64,000 nt of DNA, taken from Pleurostoma richardsiae (Eukaryota; Ascomycota; Sordariomycetes; Calosphaeriales; Pleurostomataceae). The number at the start of each line of letters is the position of its first letter. The first letter of the stretch is position 1. The translations under genes and the position numbers were made by a program. Shown piece after piece: positions 44,144-56,225 of this stretch. Below the pieces are notes generated by a model. The model ran no database searches. It was not told the origin of the DNA and worked only from the letters and a program-made list of their open reading frames with translations. Location: the NCBI GenBank assembly GCA_030052745.1, contig JANBVO010000012.1, positions 558,001 through 622,000 on the forward strand, read 5' to 3'.

Positions 44144-44158
44144 TCGGGCTAAGCCCGA
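44144..44158. promoter_or_regulatory. Palindrome containing GGCTAA upstream of the endoglucanase
   Basis: TCGGGCT-A-AGCCCGA is a perfect inverted repeat with 7-nt arms, about 300 bp upstream of the GH7 start. It contains GGCTAA, the published core for the XlnR/Xyr1 cellulase activators. The match is to the motif only; binding is inferred. Confidence 0.4.
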
Positions 44159-44396
44159 TTCATGCAACGGAGCGAGAGTCGGCCACTCCGGCCGATGACC
44201 CCGGATTTGCGGACAGCAGAACCTGGGCTTTTGTCTGCAATTAATTAAGCTTACCACGGATTCGAGACAAGAGCGATGTGATATCGCCCGAGCTACGAGC
44301 CGTAGAAGGGCTACGGAGCCGGCCCGGGTCAGCTGAGTTGTCTCTCCTGAAATCTCACTCCTATAACCAGTGCGTCCCAGCTGACTTGGAGTTGAT

Positions 44397-44720
44397 TCAC
44401 ACACACGAAGGCGAAATGAAACTTCCTCCAATTGAGCTCAGCAGAGGAACGAAGATCTGTGGAGTTCTGCCGATTGCGCTACACATGGTAGCAAACCGTC
44501 CAATGCTACACTGGTCAAGCAGCAAGTAGCACGGCCTCTCGTCCGTGGCATCAAGCAAGGTCGTCGTCTCAACCGTCAATGCGGCGTCATGTTCTCGTAG
44601 TCCCGCCAGTGCACGCTGGATGTCATCGAGATCAGCATGCATTCCATCGGACTTCGCAGTGAAAAGTCATCCTCGTCCTGTCCCTCGTGGACATCGTCGC
44701 TGGTCGCGCGAGGCGCGTTA
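44397..44720 (-). pseudogene. Possible broken coding relic, regulator-like
   Basis: Two overlapping frames read as protein. Upstream, one frame gives NNAPRATSDDVHEGQDEDDF; about 40 nt further on a second frame gives MHADLDDIQRALAGLREHD, then LLDATDERPCYLLLDQCSIG and RFATMCSAIGR. A single frameshift would join them. The second part vaguely resembles the regulatory region of AflR-like fungal factors, but I see no DNA-binding domain and no reliable start. This may be chance. Confidence 0.22.
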
Positions 44721-45301
44721 TTAATTCCTCTTGGAGCGGTCCGAGCGGGAAGGGACTCGACCAGCTCTCGGGAGACTCTGCGGCCTAGACCGTCCGGCCC
44801 GCTCCGGGGGTGGAGCGCTTAGCAGGCAAGCGTGCGGTACTACCCGGGACCGGGCATCATCTATCGGGGACAAAGTCTCAGTGCTCGTTCGCTTCGCCCT
44901 TTGTGAGCGGAAGAGTTGCGAAGACGTTGAGAAGTGAGTTATAGCGAGGTTATATTAAGGATCTAACGACCCCTCGGGGGTGACCCACGAGCCTGTCCAT
45001 GGGTCTGAGTAAGAACACCCCCATGCCGTCTGATGTCAGACGTTTATTCCAACTCCACGACGCCGACGGAGAAGAGGTCATCGCATCTCCTCTGGAATTT
45101 CTTCAGCTGCTCTCCTCTTCTAAAGTGCGTTGCAGATAGATGCATTACTCTTAACCCCGCAAGACTCGCCTGGGTGAGACAGTAAGGCTTTGGAGGATCA
45201 ATGTCTAACGAGGTAAGCCACTGCTTGCTTTATACAGATTATTGATACCGCTTATATATTCATACGCTCTAGGTTTTACGTCTGTTCCAGACTATACCGG
45301 C

Positions 45302-46338
45302 TCACTGGTACTTCTTGGCCATTTCCAGCATGGCCTCCTCAACATCAGCCGGGTTTGTCGCGTTCAGGTAGTGGCCACCGCCCTCCAGGAACTTCAGCTT
45401 CGCCTCCTTCGAAGACGTGAACAGCTTGATCTGTTCCGCCGGAATCGTCGTGCCATACGGGACATCCTTGGTTCCCTGCAGGGGAAGCGTCAGTAAAAGG
45501 GGGTTTAAGGAAGGCCCAGCTGAAACAAACCTGGAGCCAGTACACCGGGCACTTGATGTCCTTGACCCGGTAGAGCAGGCCGTCGCGCGTGATGAGGCAC
45601 AGCAGCGCCATCTTGGCCTTCTTGCGGCCCTCGTCGCCCTTGTACACCGACTTGAGCGTGTCGGTCCAGAACTGAACCTTCTCGGGCGTCGTGCCGTCGC
45701 CGAAGCCAATGCTGCCGACCATGCCGCACCACACGTCGTCGACGAGGAAGTCGGGCGTCGGCACCGCGCTGCACCACTTGTCGAAGAAGGGCATCAGCAG
45801 CGTCTCCGGGTCCCAGCAGCCCTTGCTGCGAGAGTCGTGCGACTCGTAGTCCATCGACGTGCCCAGTAAGAACAGGCCCTGGATCTGGAAGGGGAGATCG
45901 CATTCAAGTCAGCAAGCTGAGCGGCAGCCATTGCCTCAAAGAACCGGCAGGGACCGGATCGACGATACACACCCTCTCGGGAGCTAGCAATGCCATTCGG
46001 GCGACCATCCAGCCGCCCTGACTCGTCCCTAAAGCGTAGGCCTTGTCGATGCCCAGCTTGTCCAGCACCTGCAGCGCCATGATGGCCGTGTCCCAGTAGG
46101 TGAAGTGCTCGACGGGGCAGCTGGTGGCGCCATGGCCCAGGGGCTCGATGGCAAGGAGATTGAAGGCGGCCGTGAGAGCCTCGCTGGCGAACTGGTCATT
46201 GTACAGGGACACCGTCGTGCACATCGAGTTGATGAGCACGCAGGTGGGCTTCGCCGGGTCGTAGCCCGCACCGGACAGCTTGTAGCCGGCCTTGATGCCG
46301 CCTAGGTGCGGGACTTCGACCGTCGTCGTGGCAGCCAT
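45302..46338 (-). CDS. Alpha/beta hydrolase
   Basis: A serine hydrolase of the alpha/beta fold, broadly like enol-lactonase or esterase members; substrate unknown. Three exons, 45973-46338, 45531-45884 and 45302-45475, introns of 88 and 55 nt in phase 0, 297 aa. The start at 46338 gives MAATTTVEVPHLGGIKAGYK; an in-frame ATG at 46371 would add 11 residues. The nucleophile elbow is ALGTSQGGWMVARM (about S106), and the catalytic His is expected in FLEGGGHYLNATNP close to the C-terminus. LLAIEPLGHGATSCP corresponds to the strand-4 region. No signal peptide, so probably cytosolic. Confidence 0.88.
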
Positions 46339-47923
46339 GGCTTCGGTAGTCAAGCGGCTTTCGTCTATCACGCTGTGCTTAGGTTGCAGGAGACTTTGCC
46401 TGGGCTCATAGTCTATCTGCGCGAAGTTTTACTCTATAAAGATGTGATCTTCGGGGCCGGAATGGAAATGGGGGAAATTGACTTCGCCGAGTGACGAGGT
46501 GGCACGACATGATCCCTATATGGCCCAATACGGCACTCGACCGCTACTCTCGTTGCGCCGAGGTATGTCTGAGACACCGGCCGCGGTCCGCCTGTTTAGG
46601 CCCCGGCCAGCGACCCAAGACAGCTTTCTGCAGTGAGAGCGGAGAAGTCTTGGGCGCAGGGGGGCCAATCGAAAAGGATCGATACGCGTTGTGGAGCAGG
46701 CCAAGTCAGACCTGTTGCCCCCGTCACGACCCGCTCCGTCCCTAGTCCACGTTGTGGTGAAGAACCCCGGACGGGTAGACGAAGAGGCAATTCTAGAGCA
46801 GCCGCGACATCCCCTTTTGACGTAGTGCTGCTCTGCATTCACATTCTATTTCGAGGCAAGATCTTCTTCCTTTCCACCGCAAGTGTATTAGGTATTACAT
46901 ACAGACTGGGATACAAGCCTACAAGGTGCCCGGTGTTTGGGACAGGGTACCGGGATGATGGGCCTCATCCACCTTGCCCCCTTTTCGATCATCGCCGATA
47001 CAGTACTCCAAGCCTTTGTCATCCTGGCCCAGAGTTACCCCGAGAGGCCAATGAGATTTGGCGTCTCGAGTTAGTTTGCCTCTTTCGGACGACTCGCCCT
47101 GATGCCTGTCAGCACTTTGAATTCTCCCCCTGGCGGGCTTGGTATGGAGTTAGCGAAAGTGCCGAGACAGGCGAATCCCAAAGCTGTTCGCCGGTCTCAC
47201 TTAAATCCCATGTCGTCACCGCTCTTCAATTATGCAATGGGCTGGGTTCTCGTCTCTTCAAGTTTGCGAGGCTCTCGAGGTACCTTTAGACAAGCCATTC
47301 CCTGACTTTCATGAACTTTAGACAAACAAGACGGCCTTCTAGCCTTCTTCTCCTTTACGGGTAATAGGCCGGCCACTCGCAAGACTCTCTCTTGTGACTC
47401 TAGCGCGGTCCAGAAGGTATTCGCGACAACGGCGCCGAGTTTTCCAGTGGGGTGGTTCGGCAGACCAAGTCGGCCAATCCACAATAATGCAACGGCCCAT
47501 CTACTAGAGTCGGTAATAATCTGCAGAGCAAGACGACGAGCCACCGCCCAAGCCCATTGGATTTTTGCGGAGTCTGGCGTGTCTGGACACTCAGGGTGGC
47601 ACGAGCGAAAAGCTCTTCCATAACCCTGCAGATGCCCCTGGTCCCTCCTGAGGGCTCCTGGTCTCTGCATCGCTGCAGTACTGTTACATAGGGTTTACTC
47701 CTTCGCAGAACCCGATGCTCCGGACAGCTTGTGAAGTCGGCAGTTGTGTTGGACAGGGGAAGTCGTCAATGAGGCCCGGCAGGCTCATAAATGCACCTGA
47801 TCCCTCAACTTGAGCCGCATGCACGGAGAAGAGGTTGCTAGACCCGATTTTCGAATTGTTGTGTTGCTATCGAATCGTTCCGAGTGTTTCGTCTTCGACT
47901 GACTCGAAGGCACCGCGAGAAAG
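46339..47923. other. Divergent intergenic region
   Basis: Separates the hydrolase (leftward) and the rhodopsin-fold gene (rightward). A 218-codon plus frame (46633-47289) and a 146-codon minus frame (47230-47670) are long but have no recognisable domain or protein-like composition. Confidence 0.4.
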
Positions 47924-49245
47924 ATGTCGACGGCAAAGCTACCGGGCCTCTCGGGCTACGACCCAGACACTATCCAGCCATGGACCGTGGGAGTTGTCGT
48001 GTCGATGACAGTGCTAGCCTTGCTGTCTGTTGGCCTGCGGCTTCTCAGCAGGCACCTGAAAGCACAGCAGCTATGGTGGGATGACTGGATGATTATCTTC
48101 TCCATGGTATGCTTTCGACCCTTGGGATCTCTGGCAATTCGACTCGTATGTGGAGGACGCGGACTAACCCAAAGATCGCACCTTCTCAGGGCTGGAACCT
48201 CGTCGTTGTCGGCTTCATCTTCGCCATGTACGGCTGCGGCATGGGCATCCACGCCGACAAGGTCAAAACGAGCAGTATCGTCATGATGGCGAAGTGGCTG
48301 CTGGTGGCCGAGATCCTCTACGCCTGGAATCTCTGCTGGACCAAGATCAGCCTCCTGCTCATGTACTACCGCATCTTCCGCTTCTCCTACTTCAAGAAGA
48401 TGGCCCTGCTTATCGGCGGCTTCATCGTCATCTGGGGCATCACCATCACCTTCCTCTTCATCTTCATCTGCGTCCCCGTGCAGAAGTTGTGGTACACAGA
48501 GCTGCCGGGTCACTGTATCAACCAGGTCGGCACCTGGATCGCCAACGCTGCGTCCACCATCGTCACGGACCTCGCAATTCTGTGCCTTCCCATCCCACAG
48601 ATCTGGAAGCTGCAGCTGCGCAAGGGCGAGAAGATCGCTCTCACCTTTGCCTTCAGTCTGGGTCTCTTGTAGGTGTCCCAGTTACGTGAACCGCTGTCCG
48701 GGATTTTGTTGACCTTTCACAGCGTCGTCTTCGCTTCCGCCTACCGGTTCAGCGTCCTCTTCTCCTACAGCAACACCGATCCGACCTACACGCTCGCACC
48801 CACCGTCGGATGGACTGCGATCGAGATGTCGGCGGGCATTGTTTCCGCCTGTCTGCCAACCCTACGGCCCGCCATCCAACTCTTCGGCCGCACCTTCGGT
48901 ATCAAGAACTCCTTCTTCCGCGGCGGGTCCTCGGTCGGCCAGTCCAAGACGGGTGGCGGCCAAGCGTCGCGGGGCACGGTCAACCAGACGGACACGGAGC
49001 TGGGCCGGTCGAAGAAGACGGGCGTGTTCTACAGGCTGGAGGACGACAATGCGTCCGGGGGAACGACGGAATCGGGAAACCCCGCCGACTCAAAGCTCAG
49101 ACCGGACCATGGCTTCTCCTACACGGTGTCTACGAAGGCTGGAAAGGGCGAAGGGGACAGCCTCAGCGGCGATGAGATTCCTCTGCAGGGCATCCGGGTG
49201 CAGACGGACTTCAAGCGTACGGCGACCAAGGCTGATAAACGGTGA
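47924..49245 (+). CDS. Fungal rhodopsin-fold integral membrane protein (PTH11-like, no CFEM)
   Basis: A seven-helix membrane protein of the fungal rhodopsin/PTH11-like group, possibly a receptor. Three exons, 47924-48106, 48190-48668 and 48723-49245 (introns 83 and 54 nt), give 394 aa. Joins read DDWMIIFSM-GWNLVVVGFIF and FSLGLF-VVFASAYRFSVLF. Family marks are WWDDWMI after helix 1, the CGMGIHADKV segment, YAWNLCWTKISLLLMYYRIF, CVPVQKLW, GHCINQVGTWIANAASTIVTDL and LPIPQIWKLQL. The C-terminal tail of about 110 residues is hydrophilic and Ser/Thr/Gly-rich and probably cytosolic. There is no N-terminal CFEM domain or signal peptide. Ligand unknown. Confidence 0.88.
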
Positions 49246-51390
49246 GCTCCTGCTCGGTCGTACCTCACTCAGCACGGGTATCCTGGCGGTTTTCGGGACC
49301 ATATCTACCGTCACAGTCTTCTGGCTCCTCAATCTCCTGTGTGTATATCGAGCGTGTATAGAGCGTGTATCTTGTATCTACTAGCGATGGCTTGTGTCAA
49401 TAGAGCAATGAAATCGGAATCGGGCTTCAGACTATTACCGTCACCACATCATCACTGTATTCAAGCCAAAAGTCGTACGATGCCCATCGAATGTGCAAAG
49501 GGCTGGAATCTCACAGTGACCCCTCTATGTGTATTGCGGTACGTAATAGCTTGCTCTACGACGCCCACCGTTTGAAGAGCGAAAAATCTCACAAGCGTTG
49601 CATAAACCGGGCCCGCACCCAAGCCCCGTTAGCATCGGGCCGTGGCGATTAGGGCTTCGTGCCGCCCGTCGGGGACCTCCCGTAGCACCGAAACCGTCCC
49701 GTTAGTGAAACTATTGCCACTATTTCCAGAACCGCTTTAGTCCATCTCGGGAATCCGTTTCGTCGCTCGCCTGTGTTCGTATTGGGATCAGCGGTGTCAA
49801 ACGCATGGCCGTTTGGCCCCTCGATTTGGCCCCTCGAAGTCGAGACTCCCCTTCCCACGGCAAAGGGGTCAGCAGTGTCCGATGCGATCGGGTTGGCGAG
49901 GTTGACCGATGCGCCGCTCTGATCCAAATGCGGACCACAGTACCCGCCTGGAGCCAATCAGCCAGGATAATTAGGCCTACAAGCTTGCCTCACTTCTCGA
50001 TCAATCTCGCTACCTGATAAGTGACATACCAAATGGCTAGAACGGCAATTGGAACGTCATCCTCATATATCAGCACGATTTAATTCCCGATTCTTCCTAG
50101 TTGCTGTGTTGCCGAACAAAAGCCTCTCAGCCGCATGCTCAGGGGGCGAGGACCACCTCGAGCGCGACCCAATGTCGTTAAGAGACCTGCTATCGCCGAT
50201 TCTAACTGCCGGGGTACGGTTGCGCGGAAGCTAAAATTGCATTGACGGTGCAACGTCACGCTATATCTTTCGACTCGTGATGGGCTTATGTACGTTTTGA
50301 CCTTTTCTGGTAATCAGATCCCCGAGAAATGACCGTACAATGCTGTTCAATATATTCCTTGTCGTGAGATCTACATTCATGGGCACAGCAAGTCGTGGCG
50401 ACAGAGATAGACAGTACAACTCTACCTTATCTGCGAGCCTGGGAAACAACTTTTCGCTGGCAAACTGGAGGTCCTCTACAATACAGCATGTCGGGCATCC
50501 GAATGTGCACCCGCCGGAGGCTAGGGAAGTCGGTGGCTATGATCTCGAGTTCTCGGTTCTTCCCAGCTTCACAATCCACAACTCAAGGTTCATCACCTGC
50601 GACAGGGAATGCGAAATCGCCTTTTCTTTATGTTCTTAAGCGCTTGTCGATCGCATACTGATCGACAAAGCTTGCTTATCATCCGGAATGGCGGACACCG
50701 ACGAAAGCTTGAGCTCCCCGACGCAGCACGTCAGGCTGCAATGCCGCCCAACTGGCATCCAAAGGTGCCGCTACCTCATTTACATGAAGTTGCACAAAGA
50801 ACTAGTGCCTTTGCTAAGACCGGTGATGTGCCTGTAACACAGAGCAGGGGCATCTAGATTGGGACACAGGGTGCATATATGCTTAGCCGAATTGATCCGT
50901 ATAATATCCCTTAGGAAGCCGGTCATCTCTCTCAATTTTGTTTCCTATTAAGCTTGCTAGGCTGGAAAGCCATGGACGCCTAGTTTCCCAAGCTTCAGAT
51001 GATTCATATAGAATCCATGCCCCTTAGCGTTCGTCTTCAGTTGGATTATCTTCATCAAGGGAGCAATGGGAGTCACCCCGTATGCCCCATACCGGGCTTG
51101 TGCATCCATTATCCACTTTCCACATTGTGAACGCCCAATCAACGCCATTCACTCAACGCCAGACACTATCACGTCACTTGACATAGCTCGGTGGATACAG
51201 AGTAATCATGAGCGCCATATGTATACTGCGGGCTACTATCCTAGCTTTCGTGGACGCCCAGTTGTGGATTCATTCCGCGATATATGAAGTCACCAAGGTC
51301 TATATGCCGCATTAACTAATCGTAGTACATTGAGAACATGTTGTGAATTCTTGAATTACCTACGTCTACATGAAGCTCCGATCCCCAGGT
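49246..51390. other. Long intergenic region
   Basis: Over 2 kb without a supported gene, between the 3' ends of the rhodopsin-fold gene and the C2H2 gene. A 102-codon minus frame (49649-49957) reads partly protein-like, with SDTADPFAVG and FDTADPNTNTG, but I cannot assign it. The right half is AT-richer. Confidence 0.4.
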
Positions 51391-53209
51391 TCAGCTTAAC
51401 GAGTTCCTAAGTTTCAGCAGCACGAAGTCTCGCTCTACTACCTTTTCCAGATGTTCCTGCGGCATCGCTAGCTGGCTCGCGAGACCTTCTTCAAGCTCAA
51501 TCAACCGATCTGCGTGTCTGCAAGCCTCCCCGATGATTTGCCTGTAACGATCTGCCGCATGGCGAAGTTCCTTGTTGCTCTGCTGTAGATTCTTGTTACT
51601 CTGCTGTAGACTCTTGATTAATCGGCGATGCGGATCCATCCCGTGGTCTTGGCTGACCGTAAGGTCCACTTGCGGCAAAGATGCGACTTCTTCCGCCATT
51701 GGCTGCGGCGGATAGAGGAGGTCTGCAATGTTGTTCTCAAAGTCAGGCACCGGTTGAATCGGATCATAATCTATAGATATTTAGCAACTGTCATGTCAAA
51801 GAATTGTTTCACTCACATGGGGTTATGATATCCTTGATGCCGTTGGGACCAGACGAGGCAAAGTGAGGGTAGAGGTACAAAAACAAGCTGTTCCACTTGT
51901 CTTCATCGCTTCCACCCATGATCCTCCAGTTCTTAATGTGATTTACCTGATCTGCCTCCATGAGAGTTTCGAAGCAGAGACTATCAGAACAGCCTGAGTC
52001 TTGTTGGTGCCGCTCTGCTGCCTCCTCCGTCTTACAGAAAGTCCAGCAACGATGGCACCATAATGCAGAATTGTGGTACTTCAAAACGTGGGATCTAATT
52101 CATCCTGTAAGCAAAATTATACTAACCTCGGGTAACGGCTATTATAGTTACTTCACCCGTTGGAAGGACCCGAATCCTCCGGAGGGATTCTGGCGGCTTT
52201 GCATTGCGCAATGGGGGAGGGCGGGCCCGCTTGTTTTCTGGAATGGACAAGCATATCGTTTTGAACCTGGTTGGAGAGGTAGGGAGACATTTATCCACCC
52301 ATCCCGAGGACGTTTGTTTTCTCTGTTGGAGTTGTCGTCGTTGCCTTCGTCTCTGTTGAATGATCCGAAGGGTCGTTTGTTTTCTGACCCTGCCTGACGA
52401 TTGCCACCATCACAGCGGGCACTGGTATTCGCTGCTGTGCCAGATTGGCATGCTTCAGTCTCTGTCTCCATGCCATCGTTCATTGCATGTATCTGATAAG
52501 AGCTCTCGCTGTCAATGGGACGTGAACTGAGAACCCACGCAAGTGAGCGGAATACCCCACGAAGATTTGCCCCGAACCGCGAGGATCCGGGTAATTCGTA
52601 GAATAGAGGTGTCGAACAGCGAGAGGACATTAAACTTTCAGTATCCGATTCGTCATCTAACTCAGTATCACCATGTGTCTTCCGAATAGGACTCCCGCCG
52701 CACATGTCCCAAGAATCAGTCGGATCTTTTGTGACCGATTCTGCGAGCTCCGGAGCTCGAGATGAAGAGCTCAGTAAGGGCATGGAATGGGTTTCAGGTC
52801 TGAGGGAGCTGTCTGTTTGTGTGTGGTCGAGAGCATCGTGAATGCCAGGAGCTTCCATCACATGTTTGGTAGAAGCTGCTGTGCTGAGTGAAGTCGTTAC
52901 TTGCTTCGACACAGGAGCGTCAATAGACGTCCTCACAACTAGGCATGCCGAAGATTTCGACTGATTTTGCGTCTGCGGAATGTTAGGAGAAGGAGTTAGG
53001 GCCTGTCCATCTTGATTTTCTGAGAGAGCTGAGAAAGTGGTCCCCGAGCAGAGAGATGGACAGGACGTCAAGGCCGTTGATGCGGAGGCAAGTGTCAGTG
53101 GGGGAAATTCGATCTGTTGGTTAGAAATTTTGTGTGTCCCCAAGCTATTCCAGACGTCCCTATCGTCTCTTATGTGCATCTTTGCACACATGTCGACTAC
53201 CTCATCCAT
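51391..53209 (-). CDS. Fungal C2H2-type zinc-finger-related protein with C-terminal coiled coil
   Basis: A fungal protein family of unknown role. Exons 52152-53209, 51817-52094 and 51391-51770 (introns 57 and 46 nt) give 571 aa. The first 320 residues are Ser/Thr-rich and probably disordered. The conserved module starts at KRYACPFQKTSGP, continues across intron 1 as GSFQRVK-SHVLKYHNSALW, then WCHRCWTFCKTEEAAERHQQ and GC, a split C2H2-like arrangement common in fungi near NACHT-type or regulatory proteins. After the second join (TP-YYDPIQPVPDFENNIADLL) come two repeats of LQQSNK and a helical region likely to form a coiled coil. The frame is open upstream of 53209 to a possible acceptor near 53260, so a short additional 5' exon may exist. 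Confidence 0.78.
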
Positions 53210-54600
53210 ACGGTCCTCGCGTGAGGGCCGTGTGAAGTGAGAAGTCTTGCCCTGTAAATTTTTAGGTTCACTAACAGCTGAAGATTGATTCTCTAGACAT
53301 CAGGAGTGTGAATGGGCAATGGATCTCAGCTCTGCGAGATGGACATTCGACAGAACCGCCCACCTGTCAGGGCAGCGAGAAACGGCGGTGCAGCAAGGGT
53401 CAGATATAACTCACCATGCTAGGCAGCAGGAATCACCTTGTCTTGGTAACAACTTGACTCGCTGGTGAATAAGGGACGAAGAAGTCGATAGCGTCCGAGT
53501 GAAGACAATTGCGAAACGGAGTCAATAATATGTGCTGAGTGTCAGGCGCATCTAGTTGCGCATCTAGATGCCGGCTTTGCCTGTTTCGGATGCGCCTGAA
53601 GGTGAACCCTCCTAGGCACTGCGCAACCAGATGCACGCTAAGCCCCTTCCAGCGTGCATCTGCTTCGAGGAGGGAGAGCAAGTTTGATGTAAAGTCCTCT
53701 TGCGTGCCCAAGGCAAGGACTAGAAAAGAGAGAACAGGGAACATTCACGAGTCGTACCAAAATTTTCTGTTTCTTCTCCAATCGAATTTTGTTTCTTCCC
53801 TGGCGTCTCGTGCAACGCGTCTCGCGCGACGCGTCTCTTCACCAGTACTACGGCCATGACGACCCCTGTTCAGTGAGGACGCCTAGTGTTTCAATTCCGT
53901 TGTTGACTGACCAATAACTTAATGGCAGCCCGTCCGACAATAAGGATAAGAGCCCCCACGGGTTCCCCAGCACGATGCTTATCCCCTCCAGCCTCTCTAG
54001 TTTAGTGTGTGAGGCAGGGTCCTGGACTCTTGCTGAAGCTCCCAGAGGGACTGTCCCTGCGATTAATTCGGCTGAGAAAAGCGGAGATGGAGACTATCAT
54101 GATGATATGGCGAGTCTGACCAGCCCTATTAAGCTGGATGTCGACTTGCGTGCCATCGGCAGCCAGTTTGACACTGCCAAAGCAACGTCTTCACTTGGTG
54201 ACTTGTGCGCGGAGAGCTTGGGGATTGCTCAAAAGCAGATATGACCACAGCACTTCGGACTTTCTGTAACCTACCTTACCTACATATCTACAGTAGTCAG
54301 GGATGTATTTCCCCTCAGCAAACCCCCGCCACCCCAACCCCCTTTTCCCCTCCATATCCGGGATACAACCTTTTAAGCTTAATACTGACAACCCTGTCAC
54401 CACAGATCCTCCGTGCTCCTCCGTGCTCGTTCTACGCGACGCGTTTTGTCACCTTTCCACTTTCATTCGATGAAGCTATCACCATCCCGCAACCCTGGTA
54501 TACGATGTCTTACGAAGGAACATGTGTATATAAACAATGAACAATACAACGGCGGAGGCGGTAACACAGTGCGCACACCGGCTCTCTATTCTATTTATGT
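53210..54600. other. Intergenic with CG-rich repeats
   Basis: Contains the C2H2 promoter and the 3' flank of the transporter gene. Short repeated units of GCGCATCTAG/GCATCTAGATGC occur near 53546-53572, and another ACGCGT lies at 54439-54444. No gene was supported, including the 89-codon plus frame at 53975-54244. Confidence 0.4.
53815..53834. promoter_or_regulatory. Two ACGCGT (MCB-like) boxes
   Basis: ACGCGT occurs at 53815-53820 and 53829-53834 within repeated CGTCTCG units, about 610 bp upstream of the C2H2 gene start. Similar boxes sit upstream of POL2. Whether they control this gene is unknown. Confidence 0.35.
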
Positions 54601-56225
54601 CTATGTAGCATTGCTAGCACAAGTCCATGGCTTCGACCCGCTATCTTTAGCCAACGCCTCGGCAGAGGCCCAAAGCCCCAGAACGCAGAGACAGACCCCC
54701 GTGACGAACAGCACGGAAGCGAAGACGAAGCGGCAGCACTGCCTCCAATCTCCAAAGTAGTCCCCATGGTTCATCCACAGCCAGAAGACGCCAGGCAGGC
54801 CGTAAGAGAACCAACTGGCGAACGCGGCGGCGATGATGCCGAGGAGGCTGTTGAACACGGGGATGGACTCGGCAATGATGAGCCCGATCGCCCAGATAAC
54901 GAACAGGGTTCCCGCCCAGGCCACCGTGGAGAGCTTCGTCCGGCGAACGGTGTGCTTCGAGTCCCTGAAAATTCGGGTGAAGATGTATTGCGCCGCGACG
55001 TGGGCGTAGATAACCCCTGCGATTGCGATGGTGGGGATGGCGACACCCCAGATAGCCTTTCGTACCGTTGCGCTCCCGGCTGCCGAGAGAGCAGGAGACG
55101 GGACGCTGGGCCCGACATAGACGTAGATGACAATGGCGGATACAAGATAGAGTAGCGTATCTGTTACCTGAAGTAAAGCCAGTGCTTTGGGCCAATCGTC
55201 TGGGTTCTTGAATTCACCAATGACGCTGAAGAAGATGGAATGGCTGGCTGAAAATGGCAAACGAATGTCAGCGCTGCAGATACAACGCTTTGACTGGTCG
55301 TGCTACTCACAAAAGGCCGCCGAGATATTTGTCACGGCCAAGAAAGCAGGCGAGAACCCGATGGACCGGAACAGGTCGATCGAGGCACTCCCGATGGGCT
55401 TCTCGAGGGCGACATCAATCATAGTGATCAGAACAGCCACGACGATGGAGATGCAGGCTGCAGAGGAAGAGTTAGTCAGGTGGCCCTTCCGATACGAGGA
55501 ATATGGAGCAAGCGAATCCACGCACAAGACATCGACATCCAACTGGCATACTTGAGAGTCCTCGGCAGGTTCAGGAACCAAAAGACCACGGCGCCAATCA
55601 CTGCCCAGACGACAGTGCACACCGAGCTGTTTGACAGTGTGTTCATACAGATTGTCCACATGAGCAGGTGGCCGCCCATGAGGAATACCTGGAGCAGCGT
55701 CTGGGCCCAGCCGAACATCTCTCGGAAAATGGCGCCCATCCCGAGGGGCTTCCCGAGGAGCTCGACGGCGTCGCCGAAGTTCTGGACGAAGGGGTATCGT
55801 TTCCTGAAGTCCGCCAGGATCAGGCCCGAATACGTCGCCAGGACGCTCATGACCAGGATGAGTATGATGCCGGGGATGAGCCCGACGGTAGCTAGAACGG
55901 ATGGCAGCGAGAGAATGCCCAGAGATACAGTCTCTGCGACCAGGACTATGCCACCTTGCCTGGACCTGATGTTAGGACGCCGTCATGTTCTATAGACTAG
56001 GGCCATGGGGCGCTCATACCACCAAGTCAGCGTCTTGAAGTCGATGAGTTCCGCCTCCTCGTTGTCGATGGTGTCGTCAGTCTGATCGGGCACAGCGTAT
56101 GAGGGCAGATCAACGGCCTCTCCATCGCTGTTCTGGTCTGACATGACAGGCTTTGGACGGTGATGCAGCGAGTCCCCGCCAGTGGAGCCAATGACAGCTT
56201 CAGCGTCATCGTGCTGAGTTTTCAT
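54601..56225 (-). CDS. Amino acid/auxin permease family transporter (AAAP)
   Basis: A proton-coupled amino-acid carrier, similar to fungal neutral amino-acid permeases. Four exons, 56020-56225, 55526-55959, 55311-55457 and 54601-55247 (introns 60, 68 and 63 nt), give 477 aa. Joins read FKTLTWWQGGIVLVAETVSL, YASWMSMS-SCISIVVAVLI and ISAAFS-SHSIFFSVIGEFK, all in family register. VAETVSLGILSLPSVLATVG is the first helix motif. LILADFRKRYP, FVQNFGDAVELLG and WPKALALLQVTDTLLYLVSA are typical. About eleven transmembrane helices are expected, with an acidic cytosolic N-terminus of 65 residues. Plasma or vacuolar membrane; substrate inferred only from the family. Confidence 0.9.

Larger units (their letters stand above)
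43845..45301. other. Intergenic, GH7 promoter plus a possible relic
   Basis: Holds the GH7 promoter (left) and, at about 44397-44720 on the minus strand, a possible broken coding stretch described separately. The rest shows nothing recognisable. Confidence 0.4.

Noticed and set aside
44144-44158. Reading the palindrome as a transcription terminator
   Set aside because: It lies in a eukaryotic promoter region, far from any gene end, with no T-run; a fact more in keeping with a factor-binding site.
46633-47289. A 218-codon plus-strand frame in the hydrolase/rhodopsin-fold spacer
   Set aside because: No motif, no hydrophobic pattern, no splice context; likely chance openness.
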